Assembly: GCA_934277375.1 (NCBI GenBank)
Contig: CAKQTZ010000016.1
Span: 1 to 47,816, forward strand
DNA from: an uncultured Coprococcus sp.
GTDB lineage: Bacteria; Bacillota; Clostridia; Lachnospirales; Lachnospiraceae
Direction: 5' to 3'
Length of the DNA: 47,816 nucleotides
The notes below the pieces were generated by a model. That model did not search any database, was not told the DNA's origin, and was given only the letters and a program-made list of their open reading frames with translations. Every line of letters begins with the position of its first letter. Position 1 is the first letter of the stretch. Positions 8,311-17,207 of this stretch are shown piece by piece. Position numbers and translations under genes: made by a program.

Positions 8311-8868
8311 ATGGCTAAAACATCAAAGAGAAAGAAATCATCAAAAAATTATTTATATATAGCACCAGCGATGCTCTGGATGGCTTTTATATTTTATATG
8401 TCATCGAGAACAGGTGCGGATTCATCATCTGTAAGTAACCCTATAACGGATTTTATTGTTGATCTGTTCCAGAGGGTGAGAAATGATACGCCCCAGGTTA
8501 TAGACAGCATGACCGGGGGGGTAGAAATAATGGTGAGAAAGGGCGCACACATGACAGAATATGGGGTGTTGCTGGCTCTGGTGCTGCTCGCAGTGAGAAA
8601 GACAGGAGATGGCGTGTCTTATGCTATGGAATGGGTGTGGAGTGTCTCAATAACATTTGCATATGCCTGTTCTGATGAGCTTCATCAGCTATTTGTGGCT
8701 GACAGGGCCGGACGAGCAACGGATGTCATGATTGATATGTGTGGTGCACTGGCAGTTATGCTTATAATTCTTGGAATGCGCAGCACAAGGGGAAGGATAG
8801 TTACCGGATTCGTGATCGCATTGTTGGCGGTAGCGCTTGTGCTCTTTCTGTTATTGTGGCCGTTTTAA
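8311..8868 (+). CDS. VanZ-like family membrane protein
   Basis: 185 residues from the chosen ATG. The TTG at 8275 would add 12 residues but has no ribosome site. The protein has a basic N-terminus, four likely membrane helices, and the VanZ signature: FYMSSRTG after the first helix, VRKGAHMTEYGVLLAL in the second, and SDELHQLFVADRAGRATDVMIDMCGA before the fourth. VanZ-like proteins confer low-level teicoplanin resistance in some enterococci, but most chromosomal members have no known role in resistance. This one has no other van genes nearby. The His and Asp/Glu residues in the two motifs are conserved as in the family. Confidence 0.85.
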   Translation: MAKTSKRKKSSKNYLYIAPAMLWMAFIFYMSSRTGADSSSVSNPITDFIVDLFQRVRNDTPQVIDSMTGGVEIMVRKGAHMTEYGVLLALVLLAVRKTGDGVSYAMEWVWSVSITFAYACSDELHQLFVADRAGRATDVMIDMCGALAVMLIILGMRSTRGRIVTGFVIALLAVALVLFLLLWPF

Positions 8869-8909
8869 GTGCTGTCACATGATCGTTTGTTTTTTAACTG
8901 CCGGTAATC

Positions 8910-8938
8910 TTGAATTAGAGAGTCGCAGATGTTATAGT
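8910..8938 (+). promoter_or_regulatory. promoter of the chorismate mutase-pyrFKD operon
   Basis: TTGAAT (8910-8915), 17-base spacer, TATAGT (8933-8938). Transcription from about 8945 gives a 43-base leader, too short for a PyrR attenuator, and none is visible. Confidence 0.65.
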
Positions 8939-8987
8939 AAAAAAGACTACGAGCATCAGAATATGATGCCTTACTGGAGGATATACG

Positions 8988-9851
8988 ATGACTTTAGCAG
9001 ATGTTAGAAAGAACATAGACAGAGTCGATAAGGAGATAAAGCAGCTATTCAAGGAAAGAATGATGCTTGCTGACAATGTGGCTCAGGTGAAGGCAGAAAC
9101 AGAGGATGATATATATAAGCCTGACAGGGAGGAGACCATTATATCCAATCTGACAGGCGATGTCGATGAGAGCATTAAGATGGAGTACACCGCGCTTATC
9201 AAGAGAATCATGGAGATAAGCAGAAAGTATCAGTATGGAAGGACTTTGGAGCTTAGGAACTGCCTGAACGTCGATTATGATGTGAAGGAACCGGATATAG
9301 ATGCCGTGGCAATGATAAAGCCTGAGCTGTATATATGTCAGGGGTGCTCAAGGGATAAGGTAGTGGCAGTTGATTCATATGATGAGGTATATGAGCTGAT
9401 CAAGTCCGGGAAGGTAGATGCTGGAATGGGCATACTTGAGGATATCAGTTATGGCGTGTCGGATGCGCTTCACGAGGTCCTGACAAACAATAAGCTATAC
9501 ATATACAGATGTAATGTGGTAAATGAGAGTGGACACAACAAGAAGGTCGTAACATTTGCCGATCACCTCATTGTGGAGGAGAACCACAACAGGCTGAAGG
9601 TCATGTTCGTGTGCAAGAATAAAAGCGGAAGTCTCAGTAGTGTACTGTCCATGATATCTGATTATGGTGTGAACCTCACAGAGATACATTCGGCGCCGAA
9701 CAGGCAGGAGCATTGGAATTACAGATTCTATGTGGAGTTGTCTGCCAATTTCCTTAGAAAAGACATACAGGCTTTAGTATTCCAGCTTATGAACGAGACA
9801 GAAGAATTTACGATACTTGGCAGTTATGCCTGTGATGAGGAACAGTTTTAA
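8988..9851 (+). CDS. chorismate mutase with degenerate prephenate dehydratase segment and ACT domain
   Basis: 287 residues. Residues 1-85 are an AroQ-type chorismate mutase helix bundle (VRKNIDRVDKEI, LFKERMMLADNVAQVK, YKPDREETI, IKRIMEISRKYQYGR). Residues about 115-195 retain only part of a prephenate dehydratase fold (SYDEVYELIKSGKVDAGMGILEDISYG matches the PDT region with PIENS). The GPxGTFS opening and the catalytic TRF segment are not found. Residues about 205-285 form an ACT domain (KVMFVCKNKSGSLSSVLSMISDYGVNLTEIHSAP) like the Phe-binding domain of PheA. A normal PheA is about 360-380 residues. Most likely it is a Phe-sensing chorismate mutase without dehydratase activity. It leads the pyrF-pyrK-pyrD operon, with pyrF 30 bases behind. 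Confidence 0.8.
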   Translation: MTLADVRKNIDRVDKEIKQLFKERMMLADNVAQVKAETEDDIYKPDREETIISNLTGDVDESIKMEYTALIKRIMEISRKYQYGRTLELRNCLNVDYDVKEPDIDAVAMIKPELYICQGCSRDKVVAVDSYDEVYELIKSGKVDAGMGILEDISYGVSDALHEVLTNNKLYIYRCNVVNESGHNKKVVTFADHLIVEENHNRLKVMFVCKNKSGSLSSVLSMISDYGVNLTEIHSAPNRQEHWNYRFYVELSANFLRKDIQALVFQLMNETEEFTILGSYACDEEQF

Positions 9852-9881
9852 TAAAAAAATACATTTTAAGGAGAAAATATC

Positions 9882-10808
9882 ATGATAGACAAGTTAGTGA
9901 AAAACATTCAGAAGACAAATGCACCTATAGTAGTTGGACTTGATCCAATGCTGAATTATGTTCCAGAGCATATCCAGAAGGCTGCATTTGCAGAGTATGG
10001 AGAGACACTTGAGGGTGCTGCTGAGGCTATATGGCAGTTCAACAAGGGAATAGTTGATGCAACATATGACTTGATTCCTGCGGTTAAGCCACAGATAGCT
10101 ATGTATGAGCAGTTTGGAATCGAGGGACTCAAGGCTTTTAAGAAGACAGTTGATTACTGCAAGGAGAAGGGACTTGTCGTTATCGGAGATATAAAAAGAG
10201 GCGATATAGGTTCAACATCAACAGCATATGCGGTTGGTCATATCGGAAAGGTACAGGTGGGAAGCAAGACATATGCCGGGTTTGATGAGGATTTCATCAC
10301 AGTAAACCCATACCTCGGAACAGACGGAATCAAGCCATTTGTGGATGTGTGCAAGGAGGAGAACAAGGGGATATTCGTTCTCGTCAAGACATCCAATCCA
10401 TCATCAGGTGAGTTCCAGGACAGACTTGTGGATGGACGTCCACTCTATGAGATAGTCGGAGAGATGGTTGACAAGTGGGGCAGCGATGTAGTAGGTGAGT
10501 CAGGTTATTCAGCAGTCGGAGCTGTTGTCGGTGCCACATACCCTGAGATGGGCAAGGTGCTCAGAAAGGTTATGCCAAAGTCATTCATACTTGTTCCGGG
10601 TTACGGAGCACAGGGTGGCAAGGCTGCAGATCTTGTACACTACTTCAACGAGGACAGACTCGGTGCGATCGTCAATTCATCAAGAGGAATCATAGCTGCT
10701 TACAAGCAGGACAAGTATGCAAAGTTCGGTGATGAGAACTACGCTGATGCCTCAAGACAGGCAGTAGTTGACATGATAGAGGATATCAACGGCGCACTTG
10801 ATGCGTAA
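9882..10808 (+). CDS. pyrF: orotidine 5'-phosphate decarboxylase
   Basis: 308 residues, the longer form of OMP decarboxylase, which converts OMP to UMP in the last step of de novo pyrimidine synthesis. Visible motifs: VGLDPMLNYVP near residue 20, the catalytic DIKRGDIG (Lys/Asp tetrad) near 104-111, and a phosphate-binding VPGYGAQGG near 240 followed by NSSRGII. A clear AAGGAG site precedes the ATG. It follows the chorismate-mutase-like gene by 30 bases and precedes pyrK by 108 bases. Confidence 0.97.
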   Translation: MIDKLVKNIQKTNAPIVVGLDPMLNYVPEHIQKAAFAEYGETLEGAAEAIWQFNKGIVDATYDLIPAVKPQIAMYEQFGIEGLKAFKKTVDYCKEKGLVVIGDIKRGDIGSTSTAYAVGHIGKVQVGSKTYAGFDEDFITVNPYLGTDGIKPFVDVCKEENKGIFVLVKTSNPSSGEFQDRLVDGRPLYEIVGEMVDKWGSDVVGESGYSAVGAVVGATYPEMGKVLRKVMPKSFILVPGYGAQGGKAADLVHYFNEDRLGAIVNSSRGIIAAYKQDKYAKFGDENYADASRQAVVDMIEDINGALDA

Positions 10809-10916
10809 GAGAAATAGAGTGTGTTTGCGGACTGGGCAGGATTATATATGCCATACAGATCCAACATATACTTAGTTCGTAAGACATTGATAATAAAGAG
10901 ATGATGGAGGAAGACT

Positions 10917-11681
10917 ATGGGCAAACTTAAGATGACAGCAAAGGTGGTCAGCCAGGAGACTCTTGCCACAGACGTATACAGTCTGGTACTTGAAGCTCCA
11001 GAGATAGCTTCGCAGGCTATAGCGGGACAGTTTGTGTCTGTGTACACTCATGATGGCAGCAAGATGCTTCCCAGACCTATCAGCCTCTGCGGAATAGACA
11101 GAGAGGCGGGAACACTCCGTCTTGTGTACAGAGTGGTTGGATTTGGAACAAAGGAGTTCTCACAGCTTACAGCTGGGGACACTGTCGATATATTGGGACC
11201 TCTCGGCAACGGCTTCATGAAGTCGGACAAGAAGGCTATCCTGATAGGCGGTGGTATAGGAATACCACCTATGTTACAGCTTGCAAAGGAGCTTGACTGC
11301 GAGAAGTCGGTGGTTCTCGGTTACAGGGATGAGATATTCCTGAACGAGGAATTTGAGCCATATGCACACGTGTACATGTCATCTGAGGATGGACAGCACG
11401 GTGTGAAGGGCAATGTAATAGATGCCATAAAGGAATACGGTGTGGATGGTGCTGTCATATATGCATGTGGTCCTACTCCTATGCTTCGTGGAATCAAGGC
11501 TTACGCCATGGAGAATGGCATTGAGTGCCAGATATCCATGGAGGAGAAGATGGCATGCGGTGTGGGCGCATGTCTTGCCTGTGTATGCAAGACTAAGGAT
11601 ATAGACGAGCACTCACAGGTGCATAACAGAAGAATATGCAAGGATGGTCCTGTATTCTATGCAGAGGAGGTGGAGCTGTAA
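10917..11681 (+). CDS. pyrK: dihydroorotate dehydrogenase electron-transfer subunit
   Basis: 254 residues. PyrK is the FAD and 2Fe-2S subunit that passes electrons from dihydroorotate oxidation by PyrD to NAD+. Motifs: PRPISLCGID (FAD binding) near residue 52, RLVYRVVGFGTKEFS near 68, GGGIGIPP near 108 (NAD-binding loop), YACGPTPML near 180, and the iron-sulfur cysteines in the segment from MACGVGACLACVC near 210 through RRICKDGPVF. Its stop codon TAA overlaps the start of pyrD by one base (TAATG), which suggests coupled translation and a stoichiometric complex. Confidence 0.96.
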   Translation: MGKLKMTAKVVSQETLATDVYSLVLEAPEIASQAIAGQFVSVYTHDGSKMLPRPISLCGIDREAGTLRLVYRVVGFGTKEFSQLTAGDTVDILGPLGNGFMKSDKKAILIGGGIGIPPMLQLAKELDCEKSVVLGYRDEIFLNEEFEPYAHVYMSSEDGQHGVKGNVIDAIKEYGVDGAVIYACGPTPMLRGIKAYAMENGIECQISMEEKMACGVGACLACVCKTKDIDEHSQVHNRRICKDGPVFYAEEVEL

Positions 11682-12595
11682 TGTCAGATAAGATCAATAT
11701 GTCAGTGGATATAGCAGGTGTTACTCTCAAGAACCCGATAACAGTTGCATCAGGAACATTTGGCTCAGGTATGGAGTACAGCGAGTTTGTGGATCTTTCA
11801 CAGCTTGGTGCAGTGACAACCAAAGGCGTGGCGAATGTGCCATGGCCGGGCAATCCTACACCTCGTATAGCGGAGACCTATGGCGGAATGATGAATGCCA
11901 TAGGACTTCAGAACCCGGGGATAGATGTGTTCAAGAAGAGGGATATTCCATTTCTCAGAGATTACGATACGAAGATCATTGTCAACGTGTGTGGAAAATC
12001 CAAGGAGGACTATGTTGAATGTGTTGAGAAGCTTGGAGACTGTGACGTCGATCTGCTTGAGATCAACGTGTCATGTCCGAATGTCAAAGAGGGCGGAATC
12101 GCATTTGGCCAGCAGCCGGATGCTCTCTATGATATAACAAAGGCGGTAAAGGCAGCGGCAAAGCAGCCTATAATCATGAAGCTGAGTCCAAATGTCACAG
12201 ATATAACCGAGATGGCAAGAGCTGCTGAGGCAGGCGGTGCTGATGCGGTATCACTTATCAACACACTGACAGGTATGAAGATCGATGTGAACAGAAGAAC
12301 ATTTGCGGTTGCAAATAAGACAGCTGGTGTGTCAGGCCCTGCGATCCACCCGATAGCAGTGCGTATGGTATATCAGGTAGCAAATGCAATAAAACTCCCA
12401 ATCATCGGAATGGGCGGCGTGGCTGCCACAGAGGATGCCCTTGAGATGATCATGGCCGGCGCAAGTGCAGTGGCAGTTGGAACTGCGAACTTCCACAACC
12501 CATATGCCACAGTGGAGATAATCAAAGGTATTGAGGAGTATATGAAGAAGAATTCCATCAGTGATATACATGAGCTGATCGGATGTGTGAAATAG
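11681..12595 (+). CDS. pyrD: dihydroorotate dehydrogenase, catalytic subunit, class 1B
   Basis: 304 residues from the ATG that overlaps the pyrK stop. An in-frame ATG at 11636 lies inside pyrK and adds a peptide unlike the family, so it was rejected. This is the FMN subunit that oxidises dihydroorotate to orotate. Motifs: NPITVASGTFGSG near 17, MMNAIGLQNPG near 70, NVSCPNVKEGG near 127-137 with the class 1 active-site Cys, KLSPNVTDI near 166, and GMGGVAATEDALEMIMAGASAVAVGT near 245-270 (FMN phosphate binding). Pairing with PyrK marks it as NAD-dependent class 1B. A GC-rich hairpin follows. Confidence 0.97.
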   Translation: MSDKINMSVDIAGVTLKNPITVASGTFGSGMEYSEFVDLSQLGAVTTKGVANVPWPGNPTPRIAETYGGMMNAIGLQNPGIDVFKKRDIPFLRDYDTKIIVNVCGKSKEDYVECVEKLGDCDVDLLEINVSCPNVKEGGIAFGQQPDALYDITKAVKAAAKQPIIMKLSPNVTDITEMARAAEAGGADAVSLINTLTGMKIDVNRRTFAVANKTAGVSGPAIHPIAVRMVYQVANAIKLPIIGMGGVAATEDALEMIMAGASAVAVGTANFHNPYATVEIIKGIEEYMKKNSISDIHELIGCVK

Positions 12596-12610
12596 AAATA
12601 AACAGATAAT

Positions 12611-12645
12611 CCGGGTGGTATCTTGGGGAAGATGCCATCCGGTTT
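12611..12645 (+). terminator. hairpin terminator after pyrD
   Basis: A 14-bp stem with G-U pairs (12611-12624 with 12629-12642) and GGGG loop. The T run is short (TTTCG), so termination may be partial. Confidence 0.6.
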
Positions 12646-12706
12646 CGCCATAATTACACAAAAGATGTGATCAGATGTATCTAGGAGATATGTAAGGGGT
12701 GTGGGT

Positions 12707-15700
12707 ATGGAAGCAAATACAGACAAGTTAATGACCAGGGAGAAGCCTGAAATTACGGGGAAGGAAGATATAGACAGACTTCAGGCCAGGTTGGAAGATG
12801 CACTTGACAGAAATGAAGAACTGAGTGCTGAGATATCGGATCGCTCCAGGCTGCTGGAAAAAACATTGGATAATCTGGCAGGAGGTGTGGGGATATTTGA
12901 ATTACATAGAAATAAACCGGCTGTCAGATATATGAGTAAAAGTTTTTACAAGCTTTTTCATGTCACAGAGGAGCAGATGAGTGGTTATTCAAGTGATTAT
13001 GTGATGCTGGCAATACCGGAGGATAGACCGGTTCTCAAAAAACAGATCCTTGAGACTATAACCACAAATAAGACAACCGTCAGAGAGATAAGATTCACTG
13101 ATGTAAATACAGGGGGGCATTTCTGGATACAGATATGTCTGTCAGTTATGTCTATAAGAAAAGGTATCATCGCTTTGTGTGCAGTATTTATAGATGTGAC
13201 AAGTAAGATGGAGATCGAGCTTGAACATAGAGCCCAGTCAGAGATGTTGAGGCTCATACTTCAGGGAAGTGGAGATTCCATCATAGTTTATGATGCTGCC
13301 GATGACACTCTAATCAATGAGAAAGTAGTGGATGGTGAGATGGTAACCACTATGAAATATGAGCACTTTTACCGAGACATAGACACGAACCGTATCGTGC
13401 ATGTTGACGACAGGGATATTGTCATAGGAATGTTCAGAAAGCTGTTTGATGAGAGTGATAGTACATGTGACAAGATAAATGGAGATCTTCGGCTGGATCT
13501 GGATGGAAGCGGTCACTGTGAGTGGTACAGGATGCTTTTTGTTCCGCTGAGAGATTCTAAGAATAAAGTCCGTAAGATCTTTGGAAAATATTATTCCATA
13601 AATGACGAGAAGCTGAAGAGTCAGGAGCTCCAGCTGAGAGCTGAGAGAGATTCCCTTACAGGAATATATAATCATGTGACATATCAGCACAAGGTAATGG
13701 ATATGCTGGATTCATTTCCGGGAGAATTGTGCGCATTTTACATTATGGATATAGACGATTTCAAACATATAAATGATGCATTTGGACATTATGCGGGAGA
13801 TGATTTACTGTGCGATGTGGCAGTCACTCTGGAGGAGATATCATCTGCGGTGGGAGGATTTTCAGGCAGACTGGGAGGCGATGAGTTCTCCCTGTTTATT
13901 CCGATAGCAGAAAACCGGGATTCCGTATACAGGCTTGCCGATGAGATTCAGGATAAGCTTACCACTATCAAATGCAGTCTGCCGCACACAGTGTCTATAG
14001 GAATAAGTATACACAGGATCGAACCGGGTGTAAATTTTGACAGGTTATACAGCGAATCTGATCAGGCGCTTTATGCGGCAAAGAGGGGGGGAAAGAACAG
14101 ATATTGTGAGTATTCAGACACATTGGATGATCAGGAAGATGAATCCCAGAGCCACGGTTATGCATACAATGATGATGAAGGACTTATGCTCGATGAGATA
14201 TCTGATATCGCATATGTTGCCGATGTCAATACACATGAGATATATTTTCTGAACAAAGCAGCAAAGAGAAATCTGGGGATAGCAGAGAATGATGATTCAT
14301 ATAAAGGGAAAAAATGCTATGAGATCACTCAGGGAGAAGAGAAGCCCTGTTCATTCTGCACGAATGACATGTTGGTTCCCGGCAAGAGTTATGTGTGGAA
14401 TCATTATAATAGACACGTGGATGGCCAGTATGTACTGAAAGACAAGCTTGTGGACTGGCATGGAAGAAAAAGCAGATTGGAGATAGCAGTTGATGTATCT
14501 GATATTGAGAAGACAACCAGAGCCTTGGCGGACAGTTATGACATAGAGGATGCCCTTGTTAATTCACTGGTCAACATAACATCAAAACAATGCAGTGAAG
14601 AGAAATACAACAATATGCTGGAAGTGATGGGAACATTCTACAATGCCAAGAATGCATGCCTTGTGGAATATGGACATGAGGGCAGAGGTGCACTGTATTA
14701 CTGGAAATCTTCGGATGAGGAATCTATAGAGTATGAGCTGCAGGCTCTGAGAAATCCGGAAGTCAGGCAGGCGCTTGAAAGTGAAGTTCTCAAGGATGAA
14801 GTACTTATAGTAAACAGATCGCATCCGCTCAGACATCATGATACAGAATTTGCCAGGATACTGACGGAGACCCGGATATGGTCACTGTATGCTGTGCCTG
14901 TGATGGTCGATGACGAGCTTCTTGGCAGGGTTTTTGTATTTAACCCGGAGAAACACAATGGCAACGTGAGACTTATGAAGAGCTTTGCTGCATTTATAGG
15001 AAGTGAGATATATCAAAGAAGATTAAAAGCAGAGCAGCAGTATGAATTTACTCATGACAGGCAGACGAAATGTTACAACAGGAACAGCTATATCGATTAT
15101 GTAAGAGGGAAAAAATCTCTTTTGAGCATCGGACTTATTGTGGTTGATGTAAATGAGATAAGAAGCATCGCAGATATGTTTGGACCGGACTATGCTGACA
15201 ATGTGATAATGCAGCTTGTGGGCAGGATAAGAAAGATATTCCCTGATGACAGTATATTCAGAATGGGGTATGACAGTTTTATAATTATATGCGAGAATAT
15301 GGAGCAGCTAAAGTTCAATGTATATTCTACACGGCTCAGAGGGCTCTTGATGTATGGCGAATTCACTGCCTGCTGCGGGGCTGTGTGGGATGATGAAGGT
15401 ATGGATGTTCGTAAGATGGAGGATCATGCAGCCAATCTGTTATACACAGAGAAACAGCGCTGGTATGAGCAGCAGAAAGTTCATTCAGCGAAATGGAATA
15501 CATTGAAAACCGACATGGTAAAAAAGGAGATAGAGGAAGGGCTGTTCTATGTGTTGTATCAGCCTAAGATGATATATCCTGCCGGAAAGATATGTGGAGC
15601 TGAAGCTCTCGTCAGGTATTCTGGCAATGACGACCTGGCGGATGTGATAGACAGACTGGAGAAGAGCAAGACCGTAAAATATGTGGATTTCTTTGTGCTG

Positions 15701-16273
15701 GACAGCGTGTGCCATGATCTGGCGGAGTGGCACAGACAGGGAATCCCGTATGTGCCGGTATCGTGTAATTTCTCAAGGATGTCGCTGATAGAGGAGAATG
15801 TTGCACAGCAGATTGCAGAAGTGGTTGACAGTTATGGCATACCACATGATGTTATAGAGATCGAGATAACGGAGACCATAAGTGAGCAGGAGCAAGATTC
15901 CCTTATAAGTATATCTGAGGAAATTCACAAACTTGGCTTCAGGATTGCCATGGATGACTTCGGCACTAAATATTCAAATGTTGCCATGCTGGCACACATG
16001 GGATTTGATATTATAAAGTTCGATAAGAGCATGATAAATGATGTCACAGTGAATGAAGTGGACAGAACGGTCATCAGACACCTTGTCGGAATGTGTGACG
16101 AACTGGGTATGTTCTGTATCGCAGAAGGTGTCGAGACCGATGAACAGGCCAGGGTTCTCTATGAGATGGGGCTTAGCTGTATACAGGGATACCTGTGCAG
16201 TAAACCTCTGGACGGTCAGCGGTATCTTGAGATCTGCGCTGCACGCGGTATCAGTCCTGTGTTCCCGGAGTAA
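12707..16273 (+). CDS. large PAS-PAS-GGDEF-PAS-GAF-GGDEF-EAL c-di-GMP enzyme
   Basis: 1188 residues from ATG 12707, placed 7 bases after AAGGGG. A GTG at 12701 is too close to that site. A short coiled coil (about 10-50) leads two PAS-like domains (about 50-170 and 180-300). A GGDEF domain with an intact signature at 390-394 follows, then a further PAS-like segment with a CxxC-like pair (CYEITQGEEKPCSFC, about 540-560) and a GAF-like region (about 620-770). A second GGDEF fold has its signature replaced by GYDSF (854-858). The C-terminal EAL domain has E966, SCNFS, IEITET, DDFGTKYS, IKFDKS and AEGVET, so its active-site residues are present. It could both make and degrade c-di-GMP. No membrane segment, so it is probably cytosolic. 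It follows the pyr operon by 111 bases, behind a hairpin. Confidence 0.88.
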   Translation: MEANTDKLMTREKPEITGKEDIDRLQARLEDALDRNEELSAEISDRSRLLEKTLDNLAGGVGIFELHRNKPAVRYMSKSFYKLFHVTEEQMSGYSSDYVMLAIPEDRPVLKKQILETITTNKTTVREIRFTDVNTGGHFWIQICLSVMSIRKGIIALCAVFIDVTSKMEIELEHRAQSEMLRLILQGSGDSIIVYDAADDTLINEKVVDGEMVTTMKYEHFYRDIDTNRIVHVDDRDIVIGMFRKLFDESDSTCDKINGDLRLDLDGSGHCEWYRMLFVPLRDSKNKVRKIFGKYYSINDEKLKSQELQLRAERDSLTGIYNHVTYQHKVMDMLDSFPGELCAFYIMDIDDFKHINDAFGHYAGDDLLCDVAVTLEEISSAVGGFSGRLGGDEFSLFIPIAENRDSVYRLADEIQDKLTTIKCSLPHTVSIGISIHRIEPGVNFDRLYSESDQALYAAKRGGKNRYCEYSDTLDDQEDESQSHGYAYNDDEGLMLDEISDIAYVADVNTHEIYFLNKAAKRNLGIAENDDSYKGKKCYEITQGEEKPCSFCTNDMLVPGKSYVWNHYNRHVDGQYVLKDKLVDWHGRKSRLEIAVDVSDIEKTTRALADSYDIEDALVNSLVNITSKQCSEEKYNNMLEVMGTFYNAKNACLVEYGHEGRGALYYWKSSDEESIEYELQALRNPEVRQALESEVLKDEVLIVNRSHPLRHHDTEFARILTETRIWSLYAVPVMVDDELLGRVFVFNPEKHNGNVRLMKSFAAFIGSEIYQRRLKAEQQYEFTHDRQTKCYNRNSYIDYVRGKKSLLSIGLIVVDVNEIRSIADMFGPDYADNVIMQLVGRIRKIFPDDSIFRMGYDSFIIICENMEQLKFNVYSTRLRGLLMYGEFTACCGAVWDDEGMDVRKMEDHAANLLYTEKQRWYEQQKVHSAKWNTLKTDMVKKEIEEGLFYVLYQPKMIYPAGKICGAEALVRYSGNDDLADVIDRLEKSKTVKYVDFFVLDSVCHDLAEWHRQGIPYVPVSCNFSRMSLIEENVAQQIAEVVDSYGIPHDVIEIEITETISEQEQDSLISISEEIHKLGFRIAMDDFGTKYSNVAMLAHMGFDIIKFDKSMINDVTVNEVDRTVIRHLVGMCDELGMFCIAEGVETDEQARVLYEMGLSCIQGYLCSKPLDGQRYLEICAARGISPVFPE

Positions 16274-16281
16274 TTAGTTGG

Positions 16282-16310
16282 TTGAAAAAAGAAATATTCA
16301 ATGCTATACT
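16282..16310 (+). promoter_or_regulatory. pyrE promoter
   Basis: TTGAAA (16282-16287), 17-base spacer, TATACT (16305-16310) with an upstream TG making an extended -10. Transcription would begin near 16317, about 80 bases before pyrE. No anti-terminator or PyrR-binding hairpin is evident in that leader. Confidence 0.7.
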
Positions 16311-16397
16311 TGGTAAAGTTAATGTGGAGATTTAGATGATATCACATGGCTATGATGAAAATGAAAAAGAGGCTTAAAATAAGGAGGAAATGACAAG

Positions 16398-17072
16398 ATG
16401 GAACAGTACAAGAAGGAATTTATCGAATTCATGATCGATTGCAATGTACTTAAGTTTGGAGATTTCGTTACAAAGAGTGGAAGAAAGACACCATTTTTCG
16501 TAAATACAGGTTTCTATAGAACAGGCGCCCAGTTAAAGAGACTTGGTGAGTATTATGCAGAGGCTATAAATGCAGAGTTTGGTCTGGATTTCGATGTATT
16601 ATTTGGACCTGCCTATAAGGGAATACCTCTTACGGTTGCCACAACAATGTCGATCGCAGAGATGTATGATGAGGATATAAAGTATTGTTCCAACAGAAAG
16701 GAAGTCAAGGATCATGGTGACAAGGGAATACTCCTCGGAAGTCCTATAGAGGATGGCGACAAGGTCGTTATCATCGAGGATGTTACTACTGCTGGAACAT
16801 CTATACAGGAGACACTGCCTATAATCAAAGCGCAGGGTGATGTGGATGTTATGGGGCTTGTTGTTTCTGTAGACAGAATGGAGAGAGGCCAGGGCGAGAA
16901 GAGCGCACTGACAGAGATTGAGGAGAATTACGGAATCAAGACTACAGCCATCGTAACTATGGCTGAAGTAGTAGAGCATCTGTATAATAAGGAGTATAAG
17001 GGCAGAGTTATCATTGACGACACTCTCAAGGCAGCTATAGATGCCTATTATGATCAGTATGGAGTAAAATAA
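16398..17072 (+). CDS. pyrE: orotate phosphoribosyltransferase
   Basis: 224 residues. It joins orotate with PRPP to give OMP. Motifs: KFGDFVTKSGRKTPFFVN near 20-36, LFGPAYKGIPL near 72, and the PRPP-binding VVIIEDVTTAGTSIQETLPI near 123-142. It has a good AAGGAGG site and an independent promoter, and is separated from pyrF-pyrK-pyrD by the large GGDEF/EAL gene. Full length, with no oddities. Confidence 0.97.
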   Translation: MEQYKKEFIEFMIDCNVLKFGDFVTKSGRKTPFFVNTGFYRTGAQLKRLGEYYAEAINAEFGLDFDVLFGPAYKGIPLTVATTMSIAEMYDEDIKYCSNRKEVKDHGDKGILLGSPIEDGDKVVIIEDVTTAGTSIQETLPIIKAQGDVDVMGLVVSVDRMERGQGEKSALTEIEENYGIKTTAIVTMAEVVEHLYNKEYKGRVIIDDTLKAAIDAYYDQYGVK

Positions 17073-17149
17073 TAAAGCGATACGTTGTTTTCAAAAAACA
17101 TAACATGGAAATTGCTTATATATTGTAAAATCCGATAAAATATTATATA

Positions 17150-17190
17150 AAATAAAGGTATGGGTCGTGTGGCCTGTACCTTTATTTTTA
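17150..17190 (+). terminator. hairpin between pyrE and the LTA-synthase-like gene
   Basis: An 11-bp stem (17150-17160 with 17177-17187) has a partly paired inner loop and ends in a T-rich run immediately before the next gene's AGGAG site. It can be the pyrE terminator. A TTGCTT/TAAAAT pair (17112-17117, 17136-17141) would start a transcript exactly at its base, so it could also be a 5' leader hairpin. Confidence 0.5.
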
Positions 17191-17207
17191 TAGGAGAATG
17201 TGTGTAT

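Noticed and set aside
8275..8311. TTG start for the VanZ-like gene
   Set aside because: No ribosome site, and the likely -10 box region is too close. ATG 8311 is preferred.
8311..8868. Glycopeptide resistance cassette
   Set aside because: Only a VanZ-like protein is present, with no vanA/H/X/R/S genes. Such proteins are common without resistance.
8939..8987. PyrR attenuator before the pyrimidine operon
   Set aside because: The leader is under 50 bases, with no terminator/anti-terminator pair. The gaps before pyrF and pyrE also lack one.
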